Source: Nostoc sp. LEGE 06077 (GTDB lineage: Bacteria; Cyanobacteriota; Cyanobacteriia; Cyanobacteriales; Nostocaceae). From it: a stretch of 64,000 bases of DNA. Below, one piece after another: positions 1 to 8,772 of the stretch. The notes below the pieces were generated by a model, which ran no database searches, was not told the origin of the DNA, and saw only the letters and a program-made list of their open reading frames with translations. A program made the position numbers and the translations under genes. The stretch lies in assembly GCF_015207705.1 (NCBI RefSeq), contig NZ_JADEWI010000019.1, forward strand, positions 1-64,000, in the 5' to 3' direction. How positions within the stretch are numbered: position 1 is the first letter of the stretch; each line of letters starts with the position of its first letter.

Positions 1-179
<179 letters not shown>

Positions 180-231
180 TTTTCCTGAATTTTGGATGGA
201 ATCATTCGTTACTCAGTGATTTTTGATTTAT

Positions 232-260
232 CCTCCGCTCTTGGGCGGGGGATTTTTTAT
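232..260 (+). terminator. Rho-independent terminator after psbD
   Basis: CCTCCGC (232-238) pairs with GCGGGGG (245-251) around a short loop and is followed by a run of six T. It closes the psbD transcript and separates it from the RNA locus that follows. Confidence 0.85.
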
Positions 261-375
261 ATAGCGTATATCTTTCTAAAATTTAATGTGTTATATTGAT
301 TCCAGGTTAAAAGCGAGAGTAATTACTCTGCCTTATTGAAACTAAGTCCGTTTAGGCAACAAGGAGGTGATGCCC

Positions 376-447
376 ATGATAGAAAGTAGTAAACGCATGG
401 GTCATCAGGTTGCAGTTAGCCGGCTGTGCGCCGGGGCTGTTCTCTAA
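376..447 (+). CDS. Possible 23-aa small protein inside the structured RNA
   Basis: The ORF reads MIESSKRMGHQVAVSRLCAGAVL and ends in TAA at 445-447. An in-frame ATG two codons upstream (370) is too close to the ribosome site. The match AAGGAGGTGAT at 361-371 is complementary to the whole 16S rRNA 3' tail motif, with 8 bases between GGAGG and the ATG at 376. No gene around it has a site this strong. The coding region overlaps two hairpins, so it may be a regulatory micro-ORF or leader peptide rather than a stable protein. I recognise no family. Confidence 0.4.
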   Translation: MIESSKRMGHQVAVSRLCAGAVL

Positions 448-549
448 AGTTAGCTTTAGTTAAATTGAGAAACTTAAGTTATCTCAATTAACTAGGCAAT
501 TCTGGGAGTTCCTCCCGGCAGTTAGGTTGCAACCTGAAGACCCGCTAGA

Positions 550-598
550 CCGCTCTGATATTAGGTCAACAGATCTAAATCAGAGCGGATAGTTTTTT
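550..598 (+). terminator. Strong terminator of the structured RNA
   Basis: CCGCTCTGAT (550-559) pairs perfectly with ATCAGAGCGG (579-588). The stem continues inward as TTAGGTC with GATCTAA around an AACA loop. TTTTTT follows at 593-598. Confidence 0.88.
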
Positions 599-1082
599 AT
601 AGATAATTTTAATCATTAAGGCTGCTAGGATTATTGATGAGCATCCAGATACGCAGCAGAATTATACTATTTAAATAAGGTGAATTCTAGTAATAAATTT
701 ACCTTACCATAAAAGTTGGTTTCGGCTCTGTTCAACCAACTGAGTGAGACTTGAGCTAACTTATACTGAGCAAAGCTGAAGCAGTTGAAACTATTCAACT
801 TATAATTAATTACCAGAAATTTAGCTCATCAAAAAATTACAGATGCGATCGCATCTGCACTCAAGTAAAAATTCTGCTCGGAGAAAAAAGCAATCATTGA
901 GAAAAAAGCTAAGATTCTCTCTGTCAGCGTTTTGCTATTGATTGATGTACTAATTTTTGGACAATATAAACCGTACAATAACTTTTTAATCACGAAGACT
1001 CACTGAAAACATCAAGCTGAGTTGTTTCAAGTCCAGATATTTCAAATCGTGCTGACAAAAATATAAATTAGGATTTTGTGGT
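599..1082. other. Intergenic stretch before the pterin dehydratase gene
   Basis: This is AT-rich DNA with stop codons in all frames. It holds a HIP1 site inside a longer palindrome (agatgcgatcgcatct, around 841-857) and no gene-like ORF. It presumably carries the promoter of the gene at 1083. I see no further structure. Confidence 0.6.
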
Positions 1083-1364
1083 ATGGCACAACTACTGACT
1101 GAAGCAGAAATTCAAGAATGTGCAAATAGTCTGTCAGGTTGGACTATAGAAGGTAATAAGTTGCAGACCATACGGAAATTTAAAGATTTTGTGGCAGCCA
1201 TTGAATTCGTGAATAAATTATTGGCACCAGCTGAATCAGCTGGACATCATCCAGACATAGAAATTTCTTATAACAAAGTCAAGGTAACACTCACCACACA
1301 TGATGCAGGTGGTTTAACCCAAAAAGACTTAGAACTAGCATCTATAATTTCTCAAATCTGTTAA
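1083..1364 (+). CDS. 4a-hydroxytetrahydrobiopterin dehydratase (pterin-4a-carbinolamine dehydratase)
   Basis: A 93-residue protein of the PCD/DCoH family, which dehydrates 4a-hydroxytetrahydropterin during pterin cofactor recycling in the cytoplasm. The active-site pattern is present: HHPD at residues 55-58, a Tyr at 63, TH at 72-73 and the following GLTQKDLELA. The length is normal for the family and the ATG is the only sensible start. No phenylalanine hydroxylase gene is nearby. In cyanobacteria the role of this protein is uncertain and may concern pterin recycling or an accessory function. It is a single gene between psbD and a porin. Confidence 0.93.
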   Translation: MAQLLTEAEIQECANSLSGWTIEGNKLQTIRKFKDFVAAIEFVNKLLAPAESAGHHPDIEISYNKVKVTLTTHDAGGLTQKDLELASIISQIC

Positions 1365-1732
1365 AATGCTTTGCCGATTCATAACTGGGGGATGGACATT
1401 TATCAAGTGACGATGAATAAGAAATTTAAATAATCTTGAGCCTACTCTTGCCCAGGAAAGACAGAGGTTTCATTGTGACAGTTTAGCAGGCGATCGCACA
1501 TAGCTTGTCATCTGCCGCTAATGCTCTATAATAACAAACTATAAAGGTATGTTTTTGTATAAAGTAATTACATCAATTTTTAACATTAAGTTAATTAGAT
1601 GTTGGCTTTACAAAAACTAAAATTGTAATAGTGCCACTGTGACTCATTAACGAGATTTCAAAAAATATCGTACTTTTGAGAAGAAGTGCTACAAAACAAT
1701 TGTCTATACAAGGTGTGAGGAGAAAAGTAAAA
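1365..1732. other. Upstream region of the porin gene
   Basis: This non-coding stretch probably carries the porin promoter and leader. The reading frame of the porin is open back to a TTG at 1676, but the homologous signal peptide begins at the ATG at 1733, which has GAGGAG just upstream. I see no other gene or repeat. Confidence 0.6.
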
Positions 1733-3490
1733 ATGTCTAATCTCTTGTGGAAATCACTCGTGGTTAGCCCGGCAGTTTTAGGAGCAACCCTACTCGTTTC
1801 AGCAACAGCGATTGCAGCTCCTAATGCCAGTGCAGAAGTTTCAACAACTGAAAAAACCGTTGCCATAGAAGTTGCCCAGCCAGAAATTTTGGCACAAGCT
1901 GCTCCTACCAACAACGACAGCAAAGTTTTAGACCAAGTTAACCGTTACAGCAACGAAGGTAAAACCAACAATTCGCTGTCTCAAGTAACTTCAGTCTCCC
2001 AGTTTTCTGACGTACAACCCACAGACTGGGCATTCCAAGCATTACAGTCCTTGGTAGAACGTTACGGTTGTATTGCAGGTTATCCCAACGGTACTTACCG
2101 TGGTAATCGCGCTCTCACCCGTTATGAATTCGCTGCTGGTTTGAACGCTTGTTTAGATCGGGTAAACGAATTGATTGCGACAGCAACAGCTGACTTAGTA
2201 ACCAAACAAGATTTAGCAACTTTACAGCGGTTACAAGAAGAATTTTCCGCTGAACTGGCAACCTTGCGTGGTCGTGTAGATGCTTTAGAAGCACGCACTG
2301 CTGAATTAGAAGCTAATCAATTCTCAACCACAACCAAACTCGTTGGTGAAGCAATTTTTGCTGTTAGCGATGTATTTGGCGATAACAGCGGTAATAACAA
2401 TAACACTGTCTTCCAAGATAGAGTACGTTTAGGCTTGCAAACCAGCTTCACAGGTAGAGATGTATTGACTACCCGTTTGACAGCAAGCAACTCAAGTGCT
2501 TTTAATTTAACAGACCGCAATAATGCTTCTATCGGTAGTTCAGAAGCTACTCAAACCTTTAATGTAGGCGGTAACGATGCCCGTAACAACGGTGTAGAAA
2601 TAGACCGCTTAACCTACGAAGCTCCCCTTGGCCCAGTCCAAGTTTATTTAGCTGCTGCTGGTGGTAAACACAGCCACTACGCTGCCGTTAATAACCCCTA
2701 CTTCTTTGACAAAACTGACGGTGGTAACGGTGCATTGTCCACCTTCTCCTCCGAAAACCCAATTTACCGCATTGGTGGTGGCGCAGGTATCGCATTCAAC
2801 ATACCTTTTGGCCAAGGTGGCAGTATTATCAAGCCCAGTTCTATCACAGTAGGTTACTTAGCATCGGAAGCTGATAGTCCAACTTCTGGTGAAGGTCTGT
2901 TTAACGGTAACTACTCTGCTTTAGGACAATTGAACTTTGGCATCGGCGATCGCGTAGCTGTCGCTGCTACCTACGTTCACAGTTATAATGGCGCAGGTAG
3001 TGCGTTATTTGATAATGGTGAAGGTCTGACACTAGCTGGTGGAACAACTGGTGCAGGTGTTGTAGGCACTAGCTTCGCCAATAATCTGCCAAACGCATCT
3101 TCAACAAATTCCTTCGGTCTGTCAGCAGCATTTAGACCCAGCGAAAAACTATCCATCAGTGGCTTTATCTCTTACAGCGATGTCACAGGCTTTGGTGTAG
3201 GTGATGACAAAGAAGTTTGGAGCTATGGTGCTGGTATAGCACTACCTGACTTTGGTAAAAGAGGAAACGTTCTGGGTATTTTTGGTGGCGTTCAACCTTA
3301 TGCTATTGGTCGAACCTCAGTATCAGGCGGTAACAACGATTTACCATTCCAAGTCGAAGGCTTCTACAAATATCGCGTCTCTGACAACATTTCCATCACT
3401 CCTGGTGTAATCTGGTTGTCTTCTCCTGGCCAAAACGACAGTAATGACGATGCGTTCATTGGTACTCTCAGAACAACCTTCACATTCTAA
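1733..3490 (+). CDS. SLH-domain OprB-family carbohydrate-selective porin
   Basis: An outer-membrane porin of 585 residues. A signal peptide (about residues 1-29, ending ATAIA) is followed by a linker, one SLH domain (about 91-145, starting FSDVQPTDWAF) that anchors the porin to the peptidoglycan layer, a coiled coil (about 155-195, LQRLQEEFSAELATLRG), and a long beta-barrel region ending in the aromatic TTFTF. This is the typical cyanobacterial porin architecture. The start at 1733 is chosen because of the GAGGAG site and because the second porin at 16853-18502 begins with the matching MSHLLWKTLVLSP. It is monocistronic, with a strong terminator 26 bases after the stop. The substrate is not readable from sequence; ions or small solutes are the usual cargo. 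Confidence 0.95.
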   Translation: MSNLLWKSLVVSPAVLGATLLVSATAIAAPNASAEVSTTEKTVAIEVAQPEILAQAAPTNNDSKVLDQVNRYSNEGKTNNSLSQVTSVSQFSDVQPTDWAFQALQSLVERYGCIAGYPNGTYRGNRALTRYEFAAGLNACLDRVNELIATATADLVTKQDLATLQRLQEEFSAELATLRGRVDALEARTAELEANQFSTTTKLVGEAIFAVSDVFGDNSGNNNNTVFQDRVRLGLQTSFTGRDVLTTRLTASNSSAFNLTDRNNASIGSSEATQTFNVGGNDARNNGVEIDRLTYEAPLGPVQVYLAAAGGKHSHYAAVNNPYFFDKTDGGNGALSTFSSENPIYRIGGGAGIAFNIPFGQGGSIIKPSSITVGYLASEADSPTSGEGLFNGNYSALGQLNFGIGDRVAVAATYVHSYNGAGSALFDNGEGLTLAGGTTGAGVVGTSFANNLPNASSTNSFGLSAAFRPSEKLSISGFISYSDVTGFGVGDDKEVWSYGAGIALPDFGKRGNVLGIFGGVQPYAIGRTSVSGGNNDLPFQVEGFYKYRVSDNISITPGVIWLSSPGQNDSNDDAFIGTLRTTFTF

Positions 3491-3516
3491 GAAGTTGAAA
3501 ATCTTGAGATAACTGT

Positions 3517-3554
3517 CAACAAAAAACCCCGCCTAATGGCGGGGTTTTTTGTTG
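3517..3554 (+). terminator. Strong terminator after the porin, possibly bidirectional
   Basis: A near-perfect palindrome with core CCCCGCC-TAAT-GGCGGGG. It is flanked by A-run and T-run arms, so it can end the porin transcript from the left and the toxin-antitoxin transcript from the right. Confidence 0.93.
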
Positions 3555-3569
3555 GCGACTTATCAATTT

Positions 3570-3936
3570 TTAGCTTTCTTCATTATCAAAACTAGCCAAG
3601 ATATCTCGAATTTCATTTGCACTAATATCTTCTCGGTCAGACTTGGCATAAATCGTGAGTAACAAAATACTTATAGGCGACTCAAGTTGATAAATTAAGC
3701 GATATCCAGCACTTTTACCTTTTTGTTTGAATATTACTATTGCGAACTCTTACCTTATAAACAACGTACTCCTCACCAATACCCCCAATTCTGTCTCCGA
3801 CAATATTTTTTCGCTGTAGTTCCTCAATAATTGGTTCAACATCAGAACGAATATTACGAAATCTCTTTGAGAGTCTGTAAAGCTTCTGCTCAAACTCATC
3901 TGAGAACCTAATTGAAACTGGTTCATTACTCTGCAT
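3570..3936 (-). pseudogene. Frameshifted RelE/ParE-family toxin
   Basis: Two reading frames together encode one RelE/ParE-like toxin. The first, from the ATG at 3936, reads MQSNEPVSIRFSDEFEQKLY and onward to YKVRVRNSNIQ. The second continues KGKSAGYRLIYQL and ends DILASFDNEES with a stop at 3570-3572. The join lies at a duplicated tetranucleotide (CAAACAAA on the minus strand, TTTGTTTG at 3722-3729). Removing one CAAA unit restores NSNIQKGKSAGYR, the usual family sequence. As it stands, translation stops after TKR and loses the C-terminal part of the toxin fold. The start overlaps the end of the antitoxin by 11 bases, a typical toxin-antitoxin arrangement. The toxin is probably inactive unless ribosomal slippage or strain-level reversion restores it. 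Confidence 0.85.
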
Positions 3937-4180
3937 CAATCCTGTCCCATAGCTCACTAATTGGTCTAGTTTGACCCGTTTTAGCTTGCTGTAAGGCTCT
4001 CTTTAAGCTGGCTTTAATTTCCTCAACGGGTGTATCATCAGGATCAACTTCTGCTGCTGTGGGTTCTGGAACTAACACAATCACCCGCACTTGATGAGGA
4101 TAAGTGATTTCCCGAATCGGCTGATCTAAAATTAAGTTTCCTTCAGAGTCAATTTTGCCAGTTACTTCGATCGCTTTCAT
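3926..4180 (-). CDS. Antitoxin of a type II toxin-antitoxin pair
   Basis: An 84-residue protein beginning MKAIEVTGKIDSEGNLILDQ. It has an N-terminal beta-rich part resembling the small antitoxins that precede cyanobacterial RelE toxins, and a charged helical C-terminal half (EEIKASLKRALQQAKTGQTR) likely to bind toxin. The ATG at 4180 is preferred over the one at 4195 because AGGTGG lies 6 bases upstream of it. The stop overlaps the toxin start. The partner toxin is frameshifted, so the antitoxin may now be an orphan that still autoregulates or neutralises related toxins elsewhere. Confidence 0.75.
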   Translation of the reverse strand: MKAIEVTGKIDSEGNLILDQPIREITYPHQVRVIVLVPEPTAAEVDPDDTPVEEIKASLKRALQQAKTGQTRPISELWDRIDAE

Positions 4181-4261
4181 TGCTATCCACCTCATTTGTT
4201 GGTGATCCTAACACGGGCAAATCTAAGCAGAGTCAAGGAATCGAAGTGTATTGTACTTGAG

Positions 4262-5170
4262 TTACGGAATAGGCAGCGATCGCAATAATCTTTCTACAAT
4301 CGTTCTAGAATTACGTCCTCCTCTGGGGATGAGGCGATGGCAGAGAACGTAAGGCACAAGAAATTTTATATCATCAGGAATGGCATAATCACGCCCAGAA
4401 ATAAATGCTAATGCTTGAGTTGCTTTTTGTAATGCGACAGTTCCGCGCGGACTGACACCCAACGTAATTTCTTCATCATGGCGCGTTGCGCGTACCAATT
4501 CCAAAATATACTCTTGCAAAGACGCTTCGACTCTTACCTGAGAACAGATTTGACGTAATTGTTGTAATTCTGCCAAGCTGATACAAGGCTGCAATTCGGT
4601 CATATTTGCCCTTTGTTGAAGATTTTGCAGCATTTGTAATTCTTCTTGTGCCGAAGGATAACCCAAACTCAAGGACAGCATAAATCTATCCATCTGAGCT
4701 TCAGGTAACGGGAAAGTACCTTGATACTCAATGGGGTTCTGGGTAGCAATCACAAAAAATGGCTGAGGAACTGTACGAGAAACACCATCAACTGTCACCT
4801 GATTTTCTTCCATCACTTCCAGTAAAGCTGACTGGGTACGGGGTGTAGCGCGGTTAATCTCATCAGCTAGAAGTATATTGGCAAATACTGGCCCAGGAAG
4901 AAAGGTAAATTCACCAGTTTTTGGGTTCCAAATATTAGTACCAGTAATATCTGTGGGTAATAAATCAGGAGTGCATTGCAGCCGTTGAAACTTACCATCC
5001 AGAGAACGCGCCAGAGATTTAGCCAGTAGCGTCTTACCAACTCCAGGGACATCTTCTAATAATGCATGACCACCACTTAATAAGGCTACTAATACCAAGC
5101 GAATTGCCTCGGTTTTACCGACAATGGTATGAGCGAGATTTTGGGTTAAAGCTTCTATTTGTTCTCTCAT
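4262..5170 (-). CDS. MoxR-family AAA+ ATPase
   Basis: A 302-residue AAA+ ATPase. Walker A is EDVPGVGKT at about 39-47, Walker B ILLADEINR at 99-107, and sensor 1 ATQNP at 142-146, followed by GTFPLPEAQMDRF, which is typical of the MoxR subgroup. The C-terminal lid contains GVSPRGTVAL. MoxR proteins act as chaperone-like ATPases that help assemble or activate partner complexes, often with VWA-domain proteins. No VWA gene is adjacent here, so the partner is unknown. It is complete and stands between the toxin-antitoxin pair and ribF. Confidence 0.92.
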   Translation of the reverse strand: MREQIEALTQNLAHTIVGKTEAIRLVLVALLSGGHALLEDVPGVGKTLLAKSLARSLDGKFQRLQCTPDLLPTDITGTNIWNPKTGEFTFLPGPVFANILLADEINRATPRTQSALLEVMEENQVTVDGVSRTVPQPFFVIATQNPIEYQGTFPLPEAQMDRFMLSLSLGYPSAQEELQMLQNLQQRANMTELQPCISLAELQQLRQICSQVRVEASLQEYILELVRATRHDEEITLGVSPRGTVALQKATQALAFISGRDYAIPDDIKFLVPYVLCHRLIPRGGRNSRTIVERLLRSLPIP

Positions 5171-5278
5171 GCACCACAGAATGATTAAGGAATTGGCGAT
5201 TAGGAACTGGAATGGAGAATAACCTATGCCTTATTCCCCACTCCCTGATGTTCAGTATTCCCAATTCACCAATGGAAG

Positions 5279-6355
5279 TTAGCATTCTCCACTCAAAATT
5301 TTTCGAGCGATGGTAGAGTCTTGCTGAATTTGAGTTTTCAGGGCTTCTAAAGATGCAAATTTCTGTTCTGGGCGTAAAAATTCGATTAGCTGTACAGCCA
5401 ATTGTTTACCATATATATCTCCAGACCAATCAAACAGATGTACTTCCACAGATGAATTCGTACCATTGACTGTGGGGCGATTACCAATATTCATGACTCC
5501 CAAAATCAACTGGGGAATAGTCACATCTGGTGTCTCACCCGAAATATATACCCTGACAGCATAAACACCTTGACGCGGTAAGAACTTATCGCCGGGTATT
5601 TGGAGATTAGCAGTAGGAAAACCAATTGTTCTACCTAGTTGTTGACCTTGAATAACAACACCGAAGAGAGTGTAGGGTCTTCCTAGGCATAAATTGGCGT
5701 TTTTAATATCGCCACTTTCGAGACATTGGCGAATCAGGGAAGTGCTAATGGGAGGAAGACTGACAAATCCACTGTCGGAGAGATTATCTGTATGAGTTTG
5801 TAATGGAACAATAGTAACGGGAATATTGTACTTAGCCGCGATTAATTGCAAATCCTTAGCAGTACCTTGACGTTGTTTGCCAAAACAAAAATCTTGCCCA
5901 ACACTAATTCGCTGACATTGCAATTGTTGGACGAGAATTTTATCAACAAACTCTTCTGGAGACAAAGCTGATAATTCCTTGTCGAAGGGTAATAGTACTA
6001 GCTGTTCAACCCCAAGCGATCGCAATTGTTGAACTTTTTCATCAAGTGGAGTCAACCAAGTACGGGGTGTTCCTGTAAAAAATTCCTGTGGATGGGGGCG
6101 GAAAGTTACAACTGTCGAGTATGTCAGTTCTCGTGGTGGTGGAGTTAGCGAGTTCTGGGGTGAATTAGCCTCATCGCCCCCTCTGGCGATTTCTCCATCT
6201 TTGTTCGGTGCTGGTTGTAGAATCGGCTGAATTACCCTTTGATGGCCAAGATGTACGCCATCAAATTTGCCCAGCGCAACAGTAGTTGGCCTGAGAACCG
6301 ATGCGGTTGAAGATGCAACCCACACAGAACATCCATTTTGAGACAAATTTAGCAC
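5279..6355 (-). CDS. ribF: Bifunctional riboflavin kinase / FAD synthetase
   Basis: A 358-residue enzyme that phosphorylates riboflavin to FMN and adenylates FMN to FAD. The N-terminal nucleotidyltransferase domain shows GKFDGVHLGHQ at about 28-38 and TFRPHPQEFF. The C-terminal flavokinase domain shows GRTIGFPTANL and the later MNIGNRPTVNG and EVHLFDWSGDIYG. An insertion of about 25 residues (around 50-75, rich in E, G, N and P) lies between the first strand and the TFRPHP motif and looks like a lineage-specific loop. The ATG start gives the expected family length. It is a single minus-strand gene. Confidence 0.95.
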   Translation of the reverse strand: MLNLSQNGCSVWVASSTASVLRPTTVALGKFDGVHLGHQRVIQPILQPAPNKDGEIARGGDEANSPQNSLTPPPRELTYSTVVTFRPHPQEFFTGTPRTWLTPLDEKVQQLRSLGVEQLVLLPFDKELSALSPEEFVDKILVQQLQCQRISVGQDFCFGKQRQGTAKDLQLIAAKYNIPVTIVPLQTHTDNLSDSGFVSLPPISTSLIRQCLESGDIKNANLCLGRPYTLFGVVIQGQQLGRTIGFPTANLQIPGDKFLPRQGVYAVRVYISGETPDVTIPQLILGVMNIGNRPTVNGTNSSVEVHLFDWSGDIYGKQLAVQLIEFLRPEQKFASLEALKTQIQQDSTIARKILSGEC

Positions 6356-6693
6356 GTAGATTCTGGAATTTGAGGTTTATTTAGCCATAAGTCATAAGCA
6401 ACCTGATGAGACACTGCTGAGAGGAAGACAAGCTGTATCAAGGTGTAAGTATTTTCGATATAGGAATTTAAAGATGATGAACACCTATATCCATACATCT
6501 CCATACTCCCTAACTGCTCAAACCTTTGATTTCACGTTTAGATGCGTAAGTTCTCTATGTAACAGATGTAACTTGAATGAACCCACACCTTTGTCCTCCA
6601 GTTTTTTCAGTGTCCTTGTCAGGTACACTCTCGCGCTTATAGCTCTTGATCACCAATCTAATCTAAAATCTACAATCGCTTGACAGGTAACTT
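6356..6693. other. Intergenic region between ribF and the metallo-hydrolase
   Basis: I see no convincing gene. A 69-codon plus-strand ORF starting at 6474 lacks domain character and a good ribosome site, and I treat it as chance. Confidence 0.5.
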
Positions 6694-7590
6694 TTACCCA
6701 GACAATTTACTAACAGGAAAAGATTCTGATAACGGGACAGATGTAGAGACTTGAAGTACCATTCTTTCCCGTGCCATAATCGCGCCGGGGAATTCCTTAG
6801 CGGCTTCTTCTCCTACAGCATCCAAAAAGTCATCATCATGAGCCGGATCATGGTGGAAGATTACCAGGGTCTTGACATTAGCTGCTTTGGCAATTTTCAC
6901 CGCTTCTTGCCAGGTAGAATGTCCCCAGCCGATTTTCGGAGATTTTGGCGAATAATATTCCTCGTCAGTGTAAGTACAATCGTAGATAAGAATGTCCGCA
7001 TTGCGAGATAGCCATAGAACATTTTCATCCATTCTGTCCGGAAAATGTTCTGTATCGGTGATATATACAGCAGCACCACCACGCCAGTTAACTCGATAGC
7101 CTACTGCTTCACCTGGATGATTGAGCGATGCCGTTTCTATGGTAATGTCATTAATGTGAATAGGTTGCCCTGGTTTGACATCGTGGAAATGCAAATTAGC
7201 TTGCATAATCTGCAACGGCACGGGGAAATTAGGGTGAAGCATCTGGTCGTTGAGGCGTTGCTCGATAGTTGAACCATCAGGAGCGATCGCGCCATAAATA
7301 TGAAAATTATTCCCTCTGACAAACCCAGGCACAAAAAAGGGAAAACCCTGCATGTGATCCCAGTGGGAATGAGTAAACAACAGATGAGCTTCTATTGGCA
7401 TTTGGCGCAATAAAGATTGTCCCAAAACATGCAGCCCTGTACCACCATCGAAAATTAAGCGTTTACCGCCCGCTTGCATCTCAATGCAAGGGGTATTACC
7501 GCCATAGCGGACAGTGTGTGGCCCTGGACTGGGGATGCTGCCACGAACACCCCAAAATTGTACGGTAAATTGGTTCTCTATCCTAGACAT
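6694..7590 (-). CDS. MBL-fold metallo-hydrolase
   Basis: A 298-residue metallo-beta-lactamase-fold hydrolase. The metal-binding motif HSHWDH is at residues 74-79, followed by later metal ligands in ITDTEHFPD and FHHDP. The N-terminal FWGVRGSIPSPG and GGNTPC are typical of the RNase Z-like or phosphodiesterase-like branch found widely in bacteria. The ATG at 7590 is chosen over an in-frame start at 7629 because the conserved domain begins almost at once (ENQFTVQFWGVRG). The substrate cannot be read from sequence; cyclic nucleotide or phosphodiester hydrolysis is plausible. Confidence 0.88.
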   Translation of the reverse strand: MSRIENQFTVQFWGVRGSIPSPGPHTVRYGGNTPCIEMQAGGKRLIFDGGTGLHVLGQSLLRQMPIEAHLLFTHSHWDHMQGFPFFVPGFVRGNNFHIYGAIAPDGSTIEQRLNDQMLHPNFPVPLQIMQANLHFHDVKPGQPIHINDITIETASLNHPGEAVGYRVNWRGGAAVYITDTEHFPDRMDENVLWLSRNADILIYDCTYTDEEYYSPKSPKIGWGHSTWQEAVKIAKAANVKTLVIFHHDPAHDDDFLDAVGEEAAKEFPGAIMARERMVLQVSTSVPLSESFPVSKLSG

Positions 7591-7974
7591 GGGTGTTGCT
7601 TGCTGGACTGAGCGGGCGATCAAGAACAAAAATGTTACTTGTTTGGTTAAGTCTATGCTGTTTTACCACATTTGGTAGAGAATGTTTTTCTTGGTAAAAC
7701 AGCATACCTTGTTTGGAGTAGATTTTGTAAACGTACAAGAAATACTGCAAAAGAGTTACCTTAATTTTTCCCACATTATATGTATCAGTAATATCAAAGC
7801 GCTCCTACTTTATAACCTAAATTTTGTTGTGATGCATTTAAATGGTACAAAAAATGCCAAGGACAGAAAGCGGTAGACAGTAAGCAGCAGGCTAAAATGC
7901 TCCTATTTATTTTTGCAGTTAGTGGATACCCTCAATTATGTAGTAGCCTTTAGTTTAAGTGTATATAATATTAC
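7591..7974. other. Intergenic region before surE
   Basis: No gene is supported. Short ORFs on both strands lack ribosome sites and recognisable content. The segment is AT-rich and may carry the promoter of the metallo-hydrolase gene. Confidence 0.5.
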
Positions 7975-8772
7975 TTATTCTAAAGGAATTTCCCAGTGGG
8001 ATAATTTATCTAGTCCTGTTGCATAAGTGAGATTGTATTGCAACGGCGTAATACTGATATGGTTTTTACGGATTACATGCACATCAATAGGTATATTTTG
8101 CGATAAATTTAAATTGATTGGCGGTTCTACATCTTCTAGAACTTCTCCTGTTAACCAGTAGTAAGTTTTACCCCGTGGATCAATGCGCTTGTCAAACACA
8201 TCAACATAGCGCCTGACTCCTTGCCTAGTAAAAGTAACTCCAGCAATTTCTGACCACTGCACCGCAGGCACATTAACATTGAGCAACATCAAATCTGGCA
8301 AAGGTTTAGCGGCTAATTGCTCAACTAAAATTTTGGCAAACTTCGCCGCAGGTTGAAAATCTTTGTAGAGATGACTAGTCAGGCTAAAAGCAATACTGGA
8401 AATGCCTTCAATCACCCCTTCCATCGCTGCCGAAACAGTGCCAGAATAGAGAATTTCCGTTCCCAAATTAGCACCTTGGTTAATGCCAGAAAGCACCAAG
8501 TCTGGGGGTGAATCTAATAAAGCCCAGAGTGCTAATTTCACACAATCTGAAGGCGTGCCATCACAAGCCCAAGCTTTGATAGCGGGATGAAAAATTGATT
8601 CAACAATTTCCGCGCGAATTGGCTGGTGCAAGGTAAGTCCATGTCCAGTGGCCGATCGCTCTCGATCTGGACATACTACAGTGACATCATGACCGGCTTC
8701 TGCCAAGCAATTAGCTAGGGTACGAACACCCAAGGCAAAAATACCGTCATCATTACTAATGAGTAATCTCAT
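7975..8772 (-). CDS. surE: 5'/3'-nucleotidase SurE
   Basis: A 265-residue SurE-family nucleoside monophosphate phosphatase. The metal site is visible as [10 protein letters not shown] (Asp8-Asp9), with the further conserved [21 protein letters not shown] and [11 protein letters not shown]. The enzyme dephosphorylates nucleotides under stress or in stationary phase in the cytoplasm. The length is normal and the ATG start lies immediately before the first strand. It is monocistronic and divergent from pheS across a repeat-rich spacer. Confidence 0.96.
   Translation of the reverse strand: MRLLISNDDGIFALGVRTLANCLAEAGHDVTVVCPDRERSATGHGLTLHQPIRAEIVESIFHPAIKAWACDGTPSDCVKLALWALLDSPPDLVLSGINQGANLGTEILYSGTVSAAMEGVIEGISSIAFSLTSHLYKDFQPAAKFAKILVEQLAAKPLPDLMLLNVNVPAVQWSEIAGVTFTRQGVRRYVDVFDKRIDPRGKTYYWLTGEVLEDVEPPINLNLSQNIPIDVHVIRKNHISITPLQYNLTYATGLDKLSHWEIPLE

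Larger units (their letters stand above)
304..598 (+). ncRNA. Candidate structured RNA of about 295 nt, family not recognised
   Basis: This stretch is a chain of stable hairpins bracketed by a possible -10 box (TATATT, 292-297) and a strong terminator. Visible stems, left to right, are: a 14-nt palindrome in AGAGTAATTACTCT (about 314-327); GCCCATG with CATGGGT; CCGGC with GCCGG; TAGTTAAATTGAGA with TCTCAATTAACTA with one bulge; CTGGGAG with CTCCCGG; AGGTTGCAACCT; and the terminator stem. It contains a 23-codon ORF behind an 11-nt match to the anti-Shine-Dalgarno sequence. I see none of the hallmark sequences of tmRNA, RNase P RNA or SRP RNA. It could be a small regulatory RNA, a dual-function mRNA/sRNA, or a leader. 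The 5' end is inferred only from the -10-like box. Confidence 0.6.

Noticed and set aside
304-598. Identification of the structured RNA as tmRNA, RNase P RNA or 6S RNA
   Set aside because: None of the conserved core sequences I know for tmRNA or RNase P RNA is present, and the chain of hairpins with an internal ORF does not look like the single long hairpin of 6S RNA.
6474-6683. 69-codon plus-strand ORF
   Set aside because: No ribosome site, biased composition, no recognisable motif, and it lies in a spacer between minus-strand genes.
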